Shown here piece after piece: positions 15,626 through 24,797 of a DNA stretch of 64,000 nt. Both the position numbers and the translations under genes were made by a program. The DNA lies in the NCBI RefSeq assembly GCF_003436425.1, contig NZ_QSPK01000005.1:1-64000 (forward strand). The letters are read 5' to 3'. The notes beneath the pieces are model-generated. The model was given only the letters and a program-made list of their open reading frames with translations. It ran no database searches and was not told where the DNA came from. This stretch comes from Eubacterium sp. TM05-53. GTDB taxonomy: Bacteria; Bacillota_I; Bacilli_A; Erysipelotrichales; Erysipelotrichaceae. Within the stretch, counting starts at the first letter, position 1; each line of letters begins with the position of its first letter.

Positions 15626-16320
15626 AGTACACCTCCTTGTTTATTTTCAATGATTTCTCCATCAATGATATGAAGAATTTTTTTTGCATGACTTGCCACA
15701 TTGGCATCATGCGTAATCATGATGATTGTGACACCCTCATCATTTAAGGATTTAAATAATTCCATAACTTGTTTTCCACTTGCCTGATCTAATGCACCTG
15801 TAGGCTCATCCGCAAGTAGAATTCTAGGATGATTGATAAGGGCGCGGGCAATCGCAACACGTTGTTTTTGTCCACCAGACAATTGGCTTGGTTTAAAAGT
15901 TGTACGATCTGCTAAACCAACTTTACTTAATACAACATCAGCCCTATGATTTCTTTCTTCTTTATTGATTCCTGCATAAATTAAGGGTAAAGCTACATTT
16001 TCTTGAGCCGTTTCTGAACTTAATAAATTGAAGTTTTGAAAGACAAAGCCAATCTTATTTAAACGAAGATCACTTAATGCATCATCACTCATTTCAGAAA
16101 TATCTTCATCTTCAAATAGATAGGTTCCTTTGGTAGCTCGATCCAAACATCCAATGATATTCATCAGTGTTGTTTTACCAGAACCACTAGGTCCCATAAT
16201 CGCAACATAGTCACCTTGCGATATTTCAAGTCTTACATCTTTTAAAACAGGAACGATCAATGGTTCTTTTCCATAATTTTTATAAATATTTTTAAGATTA
16301 AGAAGCATTCGCATCACCAT
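15622..16320 (-). CDS. MacB-type ABC transporter ATPase
   Basis: This 232-aa ATPase has Walker A GPSGSGKTT (about residues 43-51), the Q-loop FVFQNFNLL, signature LSGGQKQRVAIARAL, Walker B ILLADEPTGALD and H-loop ITHD. It is the LolD/MacB subgroup that powers FtsX-like permeases. In-frame ATGs at 16320, 16314 and 16308 compete; MLLNLKNIYKNYG (16308) gives the usual family N-terminus, so the true protein may be four residues shorter. It lies between two adaptor genes with overlapping ends. Confidence 0.93.
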   Translation of the reverse strand: MVMRMLLNLKNIYKNYGKEPLIVPVLKDVRLEISQGDYVAIMGPSGSGKTTLMNIIGCLDRATKGTYLFEDEDISEMSDDALSDLRLNKIGFVFQNFNLLSSETAQENVALPLIYAGINKEERNHRADVVLSKVGLADRTTFKPSQLSGGQKQRVAIARALINHPRILLADEPTGALDQASGKQVMELFKSLNDEGVTIIMITHDANVASHAKKILHIIDGEIIENKQGGVL

Positions 16321-17461
16321 CCGTTTCCGTTTGGTATTCAGTCGTTGTCTTCATACCTTCCTTATATGTATCATCGGCCCATGCGATATAGTCATCTTCA
16401 CTAAGTCCTGACTTGATTTTTGTGGTAAATGTTTCCTCATCCGTTTTACCAAGCTCCACTTTTCTTTTCTTTAATTTACCTCTTTCTGATACCCATACAT
16501 AAGAGTTGCCATTGTCATCTGAAACAATAAAACTAGCATCGAGCCAAATTCCTTTTTTCTTAGAGGATTGACCGTTATCCACTTCAATATAGACGTGTTG
16601 TCCTAGCATTAATCCTTTATTGTTTTCTAAAGAGACATAGAAAGGATATTTGGATGCAGATTCATTTGAATCATTTCCATAAAAGTTATTGTTCGAATTG
16701 GATTGAGGGTCTGTTTCCACTTTGGTAACTGTACCTTTATAAATTTGATCTTCATTTATACGACTTCTTACAATAACACTTGTCCCTTCAGAAATGGTGC
16801 CCATTTCACTAATAGCGCCTTTCACTCTAAAATCTGTAGTTTGCGTAATGGATATTAATGGCTTTTGGTTTCCACTTTCATCCGTTCCACCATCTCTATT
16901 GACTTCTTTAATAATTCCATCAATAGTTGAAACAACAGTAGAATTTTCAATTTGTTTATTCAACTGATCAATTTCAGTCTGTGTAGCTTTGATTGTATTT
17001 TGAGCCTGGCGAATCGCATAACTTGCATCGTTGATTCGTGCCTGAATCTCGACTTTATCTGCACCCTTATTTATTTCAGCCTTATAATCGGCGATGGTAT
17101 TATTCTGCGCTTGGATTTCATTATTTTGAGCTTCTATATCCAATTTCTTTTGGGCAATCGAATTCGCGGCTTCTGTTGTATCATAAGAAAATAATTTATC
17201 TCCCTTACTTACTTTTTGCCCTGCTTCTACATACATGTCTGTAATGGATTTGTTTCCATCTTGATTAATATCAACCGTTTCTGAGGATTCTACAACACCT
17301 GAATAACGATTTTCCGTATAGGAAGATCCAATGATTGTAGAAACTTTTTGAACATAGATGTTTTGATTGCTTGATCCCTTTGGAAACAAGAAATAAATAC
17401 CGATAACGGCAATCAAAATGCATACTGAGATTAAAATTATAATTTTAGTCTTTTTTTTCAT
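16298..17461 (-). CDS. MacA/HlyD-like adaptor protein
   Basis: This 387-aa protein has a membrane anchor at residues 6-27, a lipoyl half (ITDMYVEAGQKVSKGDKLFSYD), a coiled-coil hairpin rich in Gln/Asn (DIEAQNNEIQAQNNTIADYK and later), the second lipoyl half (VVSTIDGIIKEVNRDGG) and beta-barrel domains. It is the standard-size adaptor and first gene of the operon adaptor-ATPase-long adaptor-permease. An AGGAGA RBS precedes the ATG. Its substrate cannot be told from sequence. Confidence 0.9.
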   Translation of the reverse strand: MKKKTKIIILISVCILIAVIGIYFLFPKGSSNQNIYVQKVSTIIGSSYTENRYSGVVESSETVDINQDGNKSITDMYVEAGQKVSKGDKLFSYDTTEAANSIAQKKLDIEAQNNEIQAQNNTIADYKAEINKGADKVEIQARINDASYAIRQAQNTIKATQTEIDQLNKQIENSTVVSTIDGIIKEVNRDGGTDESGNQKPLISITQTTDFRVKGAISEMGTISEGTSVIVRSRINEDQIYKGTVTKVETDPQSNSNNNFYGNDSNESASKYPFYVSLENNKGLMLGQHVYIEVDNGQSSKKKGIWLDASFIVSDDNGNSYVWVSERGKLKKRKVELGKTDEETFTTKIKSGLSEDDYIAWADDTYKEGMKTTTEYQTETDGDANAS

Positions 17462-17586
17462 ATAGTATTCTCCTGAAATTTAGTGTTATATATTCAGTAT
17501 ATCAAATACTAGTATAGAAAATTCCTTAAAAATACTTAAATTATGGTATACTGTAAAAGTTGTTAAAAAGAGAGGGATATTAACAA

Positions 17587-19233
17587 ATGAATTCACTGAA
17601 ACCGATGTTACTTTCATCACTTAAAAGCTATGATAAGTCTCAGTTTTTCAAAGATGTAACGGCTGGAATTATTGTAGCTATTATCGCGTTGCCACTATCG
17701 ATTGCATTGGCACTTGCTTCAGGTGTTGGACCGGAAGCCGGAATCTTTACTGCTATTGTGGCAGGTTTTGTCATTTCAGCATTAGGCGGAAGTAGTGTCT
17801 AAATTGCAGGGCCAACCGCTGCTTTTGCGACTATTGTTGCAGGGATTGTAGCTCATGATGGAATGGATGGACTTATTGTCGCCACTATTCTTGCGGGTAT
17901 CTTTTTGATTTTGATGGGGCTTTGTCATTTTGGAAGTCTAATCAAATTTATTCCATTCACTATCACAACAGGTTTTACTTCGGGTATTGCCGTTACGATT
18001 GTGATTGGGCAATTAAAAGATTTTTTTGGATTAACCTATCCAACGGGAGTAAAGCCTATTGAGACGGTTGAAAAATTTGAGGCTGTAATCCATCATTTTT
18101 CTACAATGAATGTGGATGCCGTGATTGTAGGTGTGGTATCTTTAGTTATCTTGATTATTGCTCCATATATCTTTAAAAGAATTCCAGGCTCACTTTTAGC
18201 CGTTATTGCAGGAATTTTGATGGTTCAATTCTTGCCTTTAAAGGTAAATACAATTGGAAATCTGTATACAATCAGCAATGCATTACCATCTTTACATTTT
18301 CCAAGCTTATCATTAAATGTCATTCAAAATGCACTACCGAATGCACTAACCATAGCTGTATTAGCGGCCATTGAATCATTACTTTCTTGTGTTGTTGCTG
18401 ATGGCATGATTAATGGAAAACATCGTTCGGATATGGAACTTGTTGCGCAGGGTGCTGGAAATATCGCATCTGCATTATTTGGAGGAATTCCTGCCACAGG
18501 GGCTATCGCAAGAACGGCAGCCAATATTAAAAATGGTGGAAGAACACCAATTGCCGGTATGGTGCACTCTATCACGTTGGTGATTGTATTAGTTGTGTTG
18601 ATGCCATATGCCGGAATGATTCCGATGCCTACAATTGCATCGATTCTATTTATTGTTGCATACAATATGTGCCAATGGCGTACCTTTTTAAACTTAGTTA
18701 AAACAGCACCTAAAAGTGATGTTATTGTGCTTGTCACTTCATTTGTGTTAACTGTTATCTTTGATTTGGTTGTCGCTATTGAAGTGGGTATGGTATTGGC
18801 GTGTTTGTTATTTATTAAACGTATGAGTGAAGAAACAAAAGTCAATGGATGGACATATGTAGATGATGATACACCAGATGTAGATGAGCATCTTCAAAAG
18901 CTTCCACTTCAGATTCGTGTATATGAAATATCAGGACCATTATTCTTTGGCGCTGCTAGTGTGATTGAAGAAATTGCCGTCAAAGATTTTACAACATGTC
19001 TAGTTCTTCGTATGCGTAGTGTTCCTGCATTAGATAGTACGGCACTAAATGCCTTAAAAGACTTAGTTCAAGTCTGCGAATCCAAAGGCATCACGATTGT
19101 ATTCTCACATGTGAATGATCAACCAATGAAGGTCATGGAAAAGGCCGGCTTTATTGAGCTTGTTGGTAAAGAAAACTTCCAACCGAATATCAGTGCTGCA
19201 CTAAATCGTGCGGAAGAAATTATTCATAATTAA
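17587..19233 (+). pseudogene. SulP-family anion transporter interrupted by one in-frame TAA
   Basis: The 549-codon frame encodes a complete SulP protein with N-terminal membrane helices, a transport core (AQGAGNIASALFGGIPATGAIARTA region) and a C-terminal STAS domain (residues about 440-545, ALDSTALNAL). Codon 72 is TAA (17800-17802), in GGSSV-stop-IAGPTAAF, where the family has Gln (GGS-x-VQI-x-GPTAAF). A single C-to-T change would turn CAA into TAA. The rest of the frame is undamaged, so the mutation is recent, is a sequencing error, or the stop is read through. Substrate is probably sulfate, bicarbonate or another anion. Confidence 0.88.
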
Positions 19234-19234
19234 A

Positions 19235-19260
19235 CAAAAAAACGCAAACGCGTTTTTTTA
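19235..19260. terminator. Bidirectional intrinsic terminator
   Basis: A stem AAAAAACGC / GCGTTTTTT around 19238-19259 with an AAAC loop lies between the convergent sulP and XRE-regulator genes and can serve both strands. Confidence 0.75.
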
Positions 19261-20370
19261 TTTTACCTCAAATAATTTCATCATTTCACATACAAATTCA
19301 TTATCATTGATCTTTTGATCCACAGGATAGTACTTTTCAATAGCTTTACGCGTAATTGTATAGCTATTTCCACTAAAATTAAATGTGATTGTTTCAAGAT
19401 TATCAATCAATTTGAATAAAGAAACGGAATTATATATTAGAGCTTTATGTATATATAAGTTTTCATTGTTGTACCAATCCGTACAATTATAATTAACTAA
19501 AAGTCCACAATTTTCAGAATCAATTTCAAATACATAGCCATATTCCGATAGTGGTAAAGCACTAAGTAAATGGGATGTATTACTATTATCCCCAATATAT
19601 TGACTTTTGTAGTGCTTCAATTGTTCCATTGAACTTTTATCCATGTTAAAAGGACTTGTTGGAACGGTATCAATGGTATATTGTTTCTTGTCGTCAATTA
19701 GATAATATTCATTGGGCGTATCAACGTTGATGCGAAATACATTATAGAATGGATTTTGATATTCAATCATTTTATTGCCATCATCACTAAATACTGTGGT
19801 TGTAGTGAATCTATAGATGGGTGGTTGTTTAAATTGGGTTACACTGACATAGTCTAAAATAAAGAATGTGCTTAAAAGTATAACAAATAGAAGGACTGAA
19901 ATGAATCCTTTTTTAAGTAGGGAAGTAATTTTTAATTCTCTAAAGACTCCAATTATAAATAGGAATAATCCAATTATAGAATAAATACTTCCCCAACTGC
20001 TTTCAGAAGGGAAAATAGTAAATGCACAAAGGGATGTAAAAATACCAAGACCTATGATAAATATAGATATTTTCTTATGTTCATTCTTGATTCTCTTGTC
20101 TGTATAATCAATAGTTTGAATCAGGTTTTTTTCAGAATATTCCACAACCTCTTCTTTAATGATTTCTTCTCCAGTTAATAATTCATTTAAGGTGATGTCT
20201 AATTCTTTACTTAGTGGTTCAAGTAAAGATAAGTCTGGCATATAATGTCCAATTTCCCATCGTGAAATGGTTTTATTTGTCACTCCTAATTTTTCAGCCA
20301 GTTGTTCTTGTATATATCCTTTTTTCTTGCGATTTAAGGCAATAAAGGCTCCTATCTTTTTTGTGTCCAT
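19258..20370 (-). CDS. XRE-family membrane-bound regulator
   Basis: I start at the ATG at 20370, preceded by GAGGAGG. The 370-aa protein has an N-terminal Cro/CI helix-turn-helix (residues 5-58: QEQLAEKLGVTNKTISRWE), then about 40 charged residues, four hydrophobic helices (about residues 102-190, including IFIIGLGIFTSLCAF and ISVLLFVILLSTFFI) and an extracytoplasmic C-terminal half with no recognised domain. Such HTH-membrane proteins are common regulators in Bacillota and may sense cell-surface signals. No partner gene is clear: sulP is convergent and yitT is divergent. Confidence 0.8.
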   Translation of the reverse strand: MDTKKIGAFIALNRKKKGYIQEQLAEKLGVTNKTISRWEIGHYMPDLSLLEPLSKELDITLNELLTGEEIIKEEVVEYSEKNLIQTIDYTDKRIKNEHKKISIFIIGLGIFTSLCAFTIFPSESSWGSIYSIIGLFLFIIGVFRELKITSLLKKGFISVLLFVILLSTFFILDYVSVTQFKQPPIYRFTTTTVFSDDGNKMIEYQNPFYNVFRINVDTPNEYYLIDDKKQYTIDTVPTSPFNMDKSSMEQLKHYKSQYIGDNSNTSHLLSALPLSEYGYVFEIDSENCGLLVNYNCTDWYNNENLYIHKALIYNSVSLFKLIDNLETITFNFSGNSYTITRKAIEKYYPVDQKINDNEFVCEMMKLFEVK

Positions 20371-20490
20371 AATTAGCCTCCTCATATCTAAAACATTACT
20401 ATTTTCATTATAAATTGAACATCCCACAAATAGCGAATATTTAAAGTACACCGTAAAAGTAGACTTTAAATGACAAATATAGATTTTTTC

Positions 20491-20519
20491 TTGACTTAAA
20501 TAACTATGTTCCATACAAT
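20491..20519 (+). promoter_or_regulatory. Promoter of the yitT leader
   Basis: TTGACT (20491-20496) and TACAAT (20514-20519) with a 17-nt spacer. The predicted start near 20526 gives a leader of about 125 nt before yitT that contains a terminator hairpin. Confidence 0.65.
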
Positions 20520-20567
20520 AGGTTGGTACATTTAAATAACGTTCACTCTTCACCGGATAAGTGGTTA

Positions 20568-20638
20568 AAGCGTCTAGGATCAAATCGTAGGTGCAGTGAT
20601 TTCACTGTAAGATTTGGTCTTGGGCGCTTCTTTTTTTT
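20568..20638 (+). terminator. Terminator-like hairpin in the yitT leader (candidate attenuator)
   Basis: A long stem pairs 20568-20586 with 20611-20629 (19 positions, several G-U pairs), capped by GCAGTG/CACTGT, and is followed by eight T. It ends 11 nt before the yitT start, between promoter and gene. Upstream CACT-CTT-CACC (20544-20554) could pair with GGTG-C-AGTG (20590-20598) as an alternative fold. It does not match a riboswitch class I know. Confidence 0.6.
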
Positions 20639-20649
20639 GGGAGGTAAGT

Positions 20650-21519
20650 ATGAATAAGACAAAAGAATTATTGGTACAAATGATGTGGGAGTTAATTGGC
20701 AGTATTTTTGTAGCAATCGGTATCTATAACTTTGCCGTACAAGCTAAGTTTCCTATGACAGGATTTTCAGGGATTTCAATTATTTTGTATCGTTTGTTCA
20801 ATATTCCTATTGGTTTTTCAACTATTTTATTAAACGTACCTGTTGCGATATTATGCTACAAATTATTAGGAAAGAAGTTTTTTGTGAGTTCTATTCGCTG
20901 TATGATCATATCTTCATTGATCATTGATTATGTAGCCCCATTATTTCCAGTCTATCAAGGTGATCGTTTACTCGCTGCATTATGTACGGGCGTTTTTGGT
21001 GGAATTGGCTATGCGATGATTTATACAAGGAATTCATCTACCGGAGGATCTGATTTTATCATTATGGCTGTAAAGGCATTAAGACCTCATTTATCTTTAG
21101 GAAATATTGCCTTTTTATCCGATGTTGGAATTATTCTAGTGGGTGGTATTCTATTTAAAGATGTGGATGGAATGATTTATGGTATGATAGTCAATTTATT
21201 ATTTGCGGTTGTAGTCGATAAAATGATTTATGGTTTGAATTCCGGTAAGGTTGCTTTTATTGTCACAAAACATGGAAAAAGAATTTGCCAGGTTATTGAT
21301 GAAACAAGTCAAAGGGGAAGTACAATATTAAATGCACAAGGTGGATATAAACAAGATGATATGCAAGTGGTGATGTGTGCTTGTAACAGTAAGGAAATGT
21401 ACCAAGTTCGCAAGGCAGTACAAGAAGCAGATTCAGAATCTTTCTTTGTGGTTGTTGAATCGCATGAAGTACATGGAGAAGGTTTTAAAATGACAAATAT
21501 AGGAGAAGCTCAAAGTTAA
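20650..21519 (+). CDS. YitT-family membrane protein
   Basis: I start at the ATG at 20650, with GGGAGG upstream. The 289-aa product has five or six membrane helices (first: LIGSIFVAIGIYNFAVQAKF) followed by a cytoplasmic DUF2179 domain (about residues 205-280: KVAFIVTKHGKRICQVIDE... GSTILNAQGGY). YitT/DUF161 proteins are widespread in Bacillota and their transport role is not established. The gene is single and is preceded by a leader with an attenuator-like hairpin. Confidence 0.88.
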   Translation: MNKTKELLVQMMWELIGSIFVAIGIYNFAVQAKFPMTGFSGISIILYRLFNIPIGFSTILLNVPVAILCYKLLGKKFFVSSIRCMIISSLIIDYVAPLFPVYQGDRLLAALCTGVFGGIGYAMIYTRNSSTGGSDFIIMAVKALRPHLSLGNIAFLSDVGIILVGGILFKDVDGMIYGMIVNLLFAVVVDKMIYGLNSGKVAFIVTKHGKRICQVIDETSQRGSTILNAQGGYKQDDMQVVMCACNSKEMYQVRKAVQEADSESFFVVVESHEVHGEGFKMTNIGEAQS

Positions 21520-21542
21520 ATTCATGTACATGATGAAAACGC

Positions 21543-21571
21543 TTGCGTATTTGTGGGTTCTTTGTTATGAT
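21543..21571 (+). promoter_or_regulatory. Promoter of the pfl operon leader
   Basis: TTGCGT (21543-21548) and TATGAT (21566-21571) are separated by 17 nt. The predicted start is at the 5' edge of the ZTP aptamer. Confidence 0.65.
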
Positions 21572-21574
21572 TTG

Positions 21575-21642
21575 AATATCATATGACTGACGGAAGTGGA
21601 GTTACCACATGAAGTATGATATTATAGGCCGACCGTCTGGGC
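21575..21642 (+). ncRNA. ZTP riboswitch (pfl motif)
   Basis: P1 pairs AATATCATA (21575-21583) with TATGATATT (21615-21623). Inside it lie TGACTGACGGAAG and a GTGG/CCAC hairpin. The downstream half is the hallmark GCCGACCGTCTGGGC (21628-21642). ZTP aptamers bind ZTP/ZMP, which build up when 10-formyl-tetrahydrofolate is short. Here it precedes pflB, whose product formate feeds formyl-THF synthesis. A T-rich hairpin (to about 21674) follows and can act as the terminator platform. Confidence 0.88.
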
Positions 21643-21674
21643 AAGTTTACTTTGTCTTTTCGGTGGGTCTTTTT
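21626..21674 (+). terminator. Expression platform of the ZTP riboswitch
   Basis: AGGCCGACC (21626-21634) can pair, with one mismatch, with GGTGGGTCT (21661-21669) followed by a T run. This competes with the aptamer's P3, so ligand binding would prevent termination. Confidence 0.5.
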
Positions 21675-21752
21675 AATTGACTACTCGAAGGAATCATAGT
21701 AAACTTTAAATATCTGTTAGTTAAAGCTAACTGTCATTAGAAGGAGGCAATC

Positions 21753-23990
21753 ATGAAAGAACAATGGCAAGGATTTAAAGGCAGTAAATGGCAAGATGAA
21801 GTAGATGTTCGTGACTTTATTCAAAACAACTACAAACCTTATAATGGAGATGAAAGCTTTTTAGAAGGTCCAACTGAATCAACGAATACTTTATGGGCTG
21901 AGCTTCAAAAACTACAAAAAGAAGAACGTGCCAAAGGTGGCGTGTTAGATATGGAAACAGAAGTGGTTTCAAGTTTAACGGCTTATGGACCTGGATATTT
22001 AGATAAAGACTTAGAAAAGGTTGTTGGTTTACAAACAGATAAACCATTAAAGCGTGCATTTATGCCATATGGCGGTATTCGTATGAGTGAAGAAGCATGT
22101 GAAACATATGGTTATAAACCTAGTGAAAAATTACATGAAATCTTCACAAAATATCATAAAACTCATAATGATGCTGTATTTAGTGCATATACACCAGAAA
22201 TGCGTTTAGCACGTCGTAACAAAATCGTTACTGGTTTACCAGATACATATGGGCGTGGACGTATCGTAGGGGATTATCGTCGTGTGTCACTTTATGGTAT
22301 TGATTATTTAATTGAACAGAAACAAAAAGATTTCGCTTATTGTGGCGATGGAACAATGACAGACGACGTAATTCGTCAACGTGAAGAATTGGCTGAACAA
22401 ATCAAGGCGTTAAAAGAAATGAAAGTCATGGCAGCAAGCTATGGATTTGATATTTCTCAACCAGCTAAAAACTCTTTAGAAGCCGTACAATGGCTATACT
22501 TTGGATATTTAGCAGCTATCAAAACACAAAATGGTGCGGCTATGTCTGTAGGTCGTATTTCTACTTTCTTAGATATTTATTTTGAAAGGGATTTAGAAAA
22601 TGGTGTTTTCACAGAAAGTGAAATTCAAGAAATCGTTGACCATGTAACTATGAAATTTAGAATGGTTAAGTTTGCCAGAATCCCTAGCTACAACCAGTTA
22701 TTCTCAGGAGATCCAGTTTGGGCAACACTAGATGTTGGTGGTTTAGGTATGGATGGAAGAAGTATGGTTACTAAAACTTGTTTCCGTTTCTTACACACAC
22801 TTGAAAACATGGGACCTAGTCCAGAACCAAACTTAACTGTATTGTATTCTTCAAATTTACCAGAACCATTCAAGAAATATGCTTCAAAAGTAAGTATTGA
22901 TACAAGTAGTGTTCAATATGAAAATGATGATGTAATGCGTCCTGTATGGGGTGATGATTATGCCGTATGTTGCTGCGTAAGTGCAACACAGACAGGTAAA
23001 GAAATGCAGTTCTTTGGTGCTCGTGCCAACTTGGCTAAATGTTTACTATACGCTATTAATGGTGGTGTAGATGAAAAGACAAAAGTACAGGTGGGTCCAG
23101 AATATAAACCTATCACAAGTGAATATTTAGATTATGATGAAGTTATGCATAAATATGATATTATGATGGACTGGTTATCAGGTTTATATGTAAATATCTT
23201 GAACTTGATTCAATATATGCATGATAAATATTATTATGAAGCAAGCCAGATGGCATTGATTGATACAGATGTTCGTAGAACTTTCGCAACAGGTATTGCC
23301 GGATTCTCTCATGTCGTGGATTCATTGAGTGCCATTAAATACGCAAAAGTTAAAACGATTCGTGATGAAGATGGATTGGTAGTGGACTATGAAATCGAAG
23401 GGGATTTCCCTCGTTATGGAAATGATGATGATCGTGCCGATGAAATTGCGGTATGGTTATTAAAAACATTTATGCGTAAGATTGAAAAACACCACACATA
23501 TCGTGATAGTGAACCAACTACTTCAATTCTTACAATTACTTCAAATGTTGTATACGGTAAAGCGACAGGTGCACTTCCTGATGGAAGAAAAGCAGGAGAA
23601 CCATTATCACCAGGTGCTAACCCTGCTTATGGTGCAGAACAAAATGGATTACTTGCTTCATTAAACTCTGTCGCAAAACTTCCTTATGAATATGCCTTAG
23701 ATGGAATTAGTAATACACAAACAATCAACCCAGATGCGTTAGGTCACAGTGAAGAGGAAAGAGTAAATAACTTAGTTAATGTATTAGATGGATACTTTGA
23801 TCAGGGTGCTCACCACTTGAATGTGAATGTATTTGGCGTAGAAAAATTAAAAGATGCGATGGAACATCCGGAAAAAGAGGAATACGCTAACTTTACAATT
23901 CGTGTTTCTGGATATGCTGTTAAATTTATTGATTTAACTCGCGAACAACAATTAGATGTTATTAGTCGTACATGTCACAAGAGCCTTTAA
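21753..23990 (+). CDS. pflB: Pyruvate formate-lyase
   Basis: This 745-aa glycyl-radical enzyme converts pyruvate and CoA to acetyl-CoA and formate under anaerobic conditions. Active-site cysteines lie in AVCCCVSA (Cys406-408), and the radical glycine is Gly720 in RVSGYAV near the C-terminus. Length is normal. AAGGAGG lies upstream. It is controlled by a ZTP riboswitch and followed by a hairpin and the activase gene pflA, forming a pflBA operon. Confidence 0.97.
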   Translation: MKEQWQGFKGSKWQDEVDVRDFIQNNYKPYNGDESFLEGPTESTNTLWAELQKLQKEERAKGGVLDMETEVVSSLTAYGPGYLDKDLEKVVGLQTDKPLKRAFMPYGGIRMSEEACETYGYKPSEKLHEIFTKYHKTHNDAVFSAYTPEMRLARRNKIVTGLPDTYGRGRIVGDYRRVSLYGIDYLIEQKQKDFAYCGDGTMTDDVIRQREELAEQIKALKEMKVMAASYGFDISQPAKNSLEAVQWLYFGYLAAIKTQNGAAMSVGRISTFLDIYFERDLENGVFTESEIQEIVDHVTMKFRMVKFARIPSYNQLFSGDPVWATLDVGGLGMDGRSMVTKTCFRFLHTLENMGPSPEPNLTVLYSSNLPEPFKKYASKVSIDTSSVQYENDDVMRPVWGDDYAVCCCVSATQTGKEMQFFGARANLAKCLLYAINGGVDEKTKVQVGPEYKPITSEYLDYDEVMHKYDIMMDWLSGLYVNILNLIQYMHDKYYYEASQMALIDTDVRRTFATGIAGFSHVVDSLSAIKYAKVKTIRDEDGLVVDYEIEGDFPRYGNDDDRADEIAVWLLKTFMRKIEKHHTYRDSEPTTSILTITSNVVYGKATGALPDGRKAGEPLSPGANPAYGAEQNGLLASLNSVAKLPYEYALDGISNTQTINPDALGHSEEERVNNLVNVLDGYFDQGAHHLNVNVFGVEKLKDAMEHPEKEEYANFTIRVSGYAVKFIDLTREQQLDVISRTCHKSL

Positions 23991-24003
23991 TAAGGCTCTT
24001 TCT
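23979..24003 (+). terminator. Hairpin between pflB and pflA
   Basis: AAGAGCCTT (23979-23987) pairs with AAGGCTCTT (23992-24000), followed by TCT. It overlaps the pflB stop codon. The weak U-tract suggests partial termination or message protection rather than a full stop. Confidence 0.6.
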
Positions 24004-24018
24004 AATTAGGAGGATATT

Positions 24019-24744
24019 ATGTTAGGAGCAATTCATTCGATTGAAACGTTTGGCCTTGTGGATGGGCCAGGTGTAAGATATGTCATCTTTATGCAAGGAT
24101 GTCATATGCGTTGTAAGTTTTGTCACAATGCCGATACTTGGAAAATTAAAGAACCGGATCAAAGTGCAGAAGCCGTATTAAAGAAAGCTTTACGATATCG
24201 TCCTTATTGGAAAGATAATGGTGGTATTACAGTCAGTGGGGGTGAACCGTTACTTCAAATTGATTTTCTGATTGAACTTTTTACATTAGCTAAAAAAGAA
24301 GGTGTCAATACAGTTTTGGATACTTGTGGACAACCATTTACTTTTGAAGAACCATTCTTTTCTAAGTTTAAACAACTTATGAATGTTACAGATCTAGTAT
24401 TATTAGATATAAAACATATTGATGAGATGGCTCATAAAGAATTAACGGGACATACGAATCAAAATATTTTAGAACTAGCTAAGTATTTGTCGGATATCCA
24501 AAAGCCAGTATGGATTCGTCATGTGTTGGTACCAACAATCAATACAGATGAAAAATATTTGGAAAGACTACATCAATTTATTATTCAATTAAAAAATGTA
24601 GAAAGAATAGAAGTTTTGCCATACCATACTTTAGGTGCTTATAAGTGGAAAGAACTTGGCTTAGAATATCCTTTAGAAGGAATAGATCCACCAACTGAAA
24701 ATCAACTTCAAATTGCGAATACAATACTCGAAACAGGGAAATGA
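24019..24744 (+). CDS. pflA: Pyruvate formate-lyase activating enzyme (radical SAM)
   Basis: The 241-aa protein has the radical SAM cluster motif CHMRCKFC at about residues 30-37 and the GGEPLLQ segment for SAM binding. It uses SAM and a [4Fe-4S] cluster to create the glycyl radical on PFL. Length fits the family. An AGGAGG RBS lies upstream. It follows pflB by 28 nt, with the hairpin at 23979-24003 between them. Confidence 0.96.
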   Translation: MLGAIHSIETFGLVDGPGVRYVIFMQGCHMRCKFCHNADTWKIKEPDQSAEAVLKKALRYRPYWKDNGGITVSGGEPLLQIDFLIELFTLAKKEGVNTVLDTCGQPFTFEEPFFSKFKQLMNVTDLVLLDIKHIDEMAHKELTGHTNQNILELAKYLSDIQKPVWIRHVLVPTINTDEKYLERLHQFIIQLKNVERIEVLPYHTLGAYKWKELGLEYPLEGIDPPTENQLQIANTILETGK

Positions 24745-24760
24745 TAATCCCTGTTTTTTT
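24732..24760 (+). terminator. Terminator of pflBA
   Basis: ACAGGGA pairs with TCCCTGT (24733-24739 with 24748-24754), followed by a run of T. Confidence 0.8.
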
Positions 24761-24766
24761 GTGTAC

Positions 24767-24793
24767 AAAAAAAGTGCTCACTTGAGCACTTTC
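24767..24793 (-). terminator. Terminator of the recU-PBP1A operon
   Basis: AAAGTGCTCA / TGAGCACTTT (24771-24780 with 24783-24792), followed on the minus strand by a T run. Confidence 0.8.
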
Positions 24794-24797
24794 ATTG

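Noticed and set aside
17800-17802. Recoded stop (selenocysteine or pyrrolysine)
   Set aside because: The codon is TAA, and the family has Gln there, so a simple point mutation is the better explanation.
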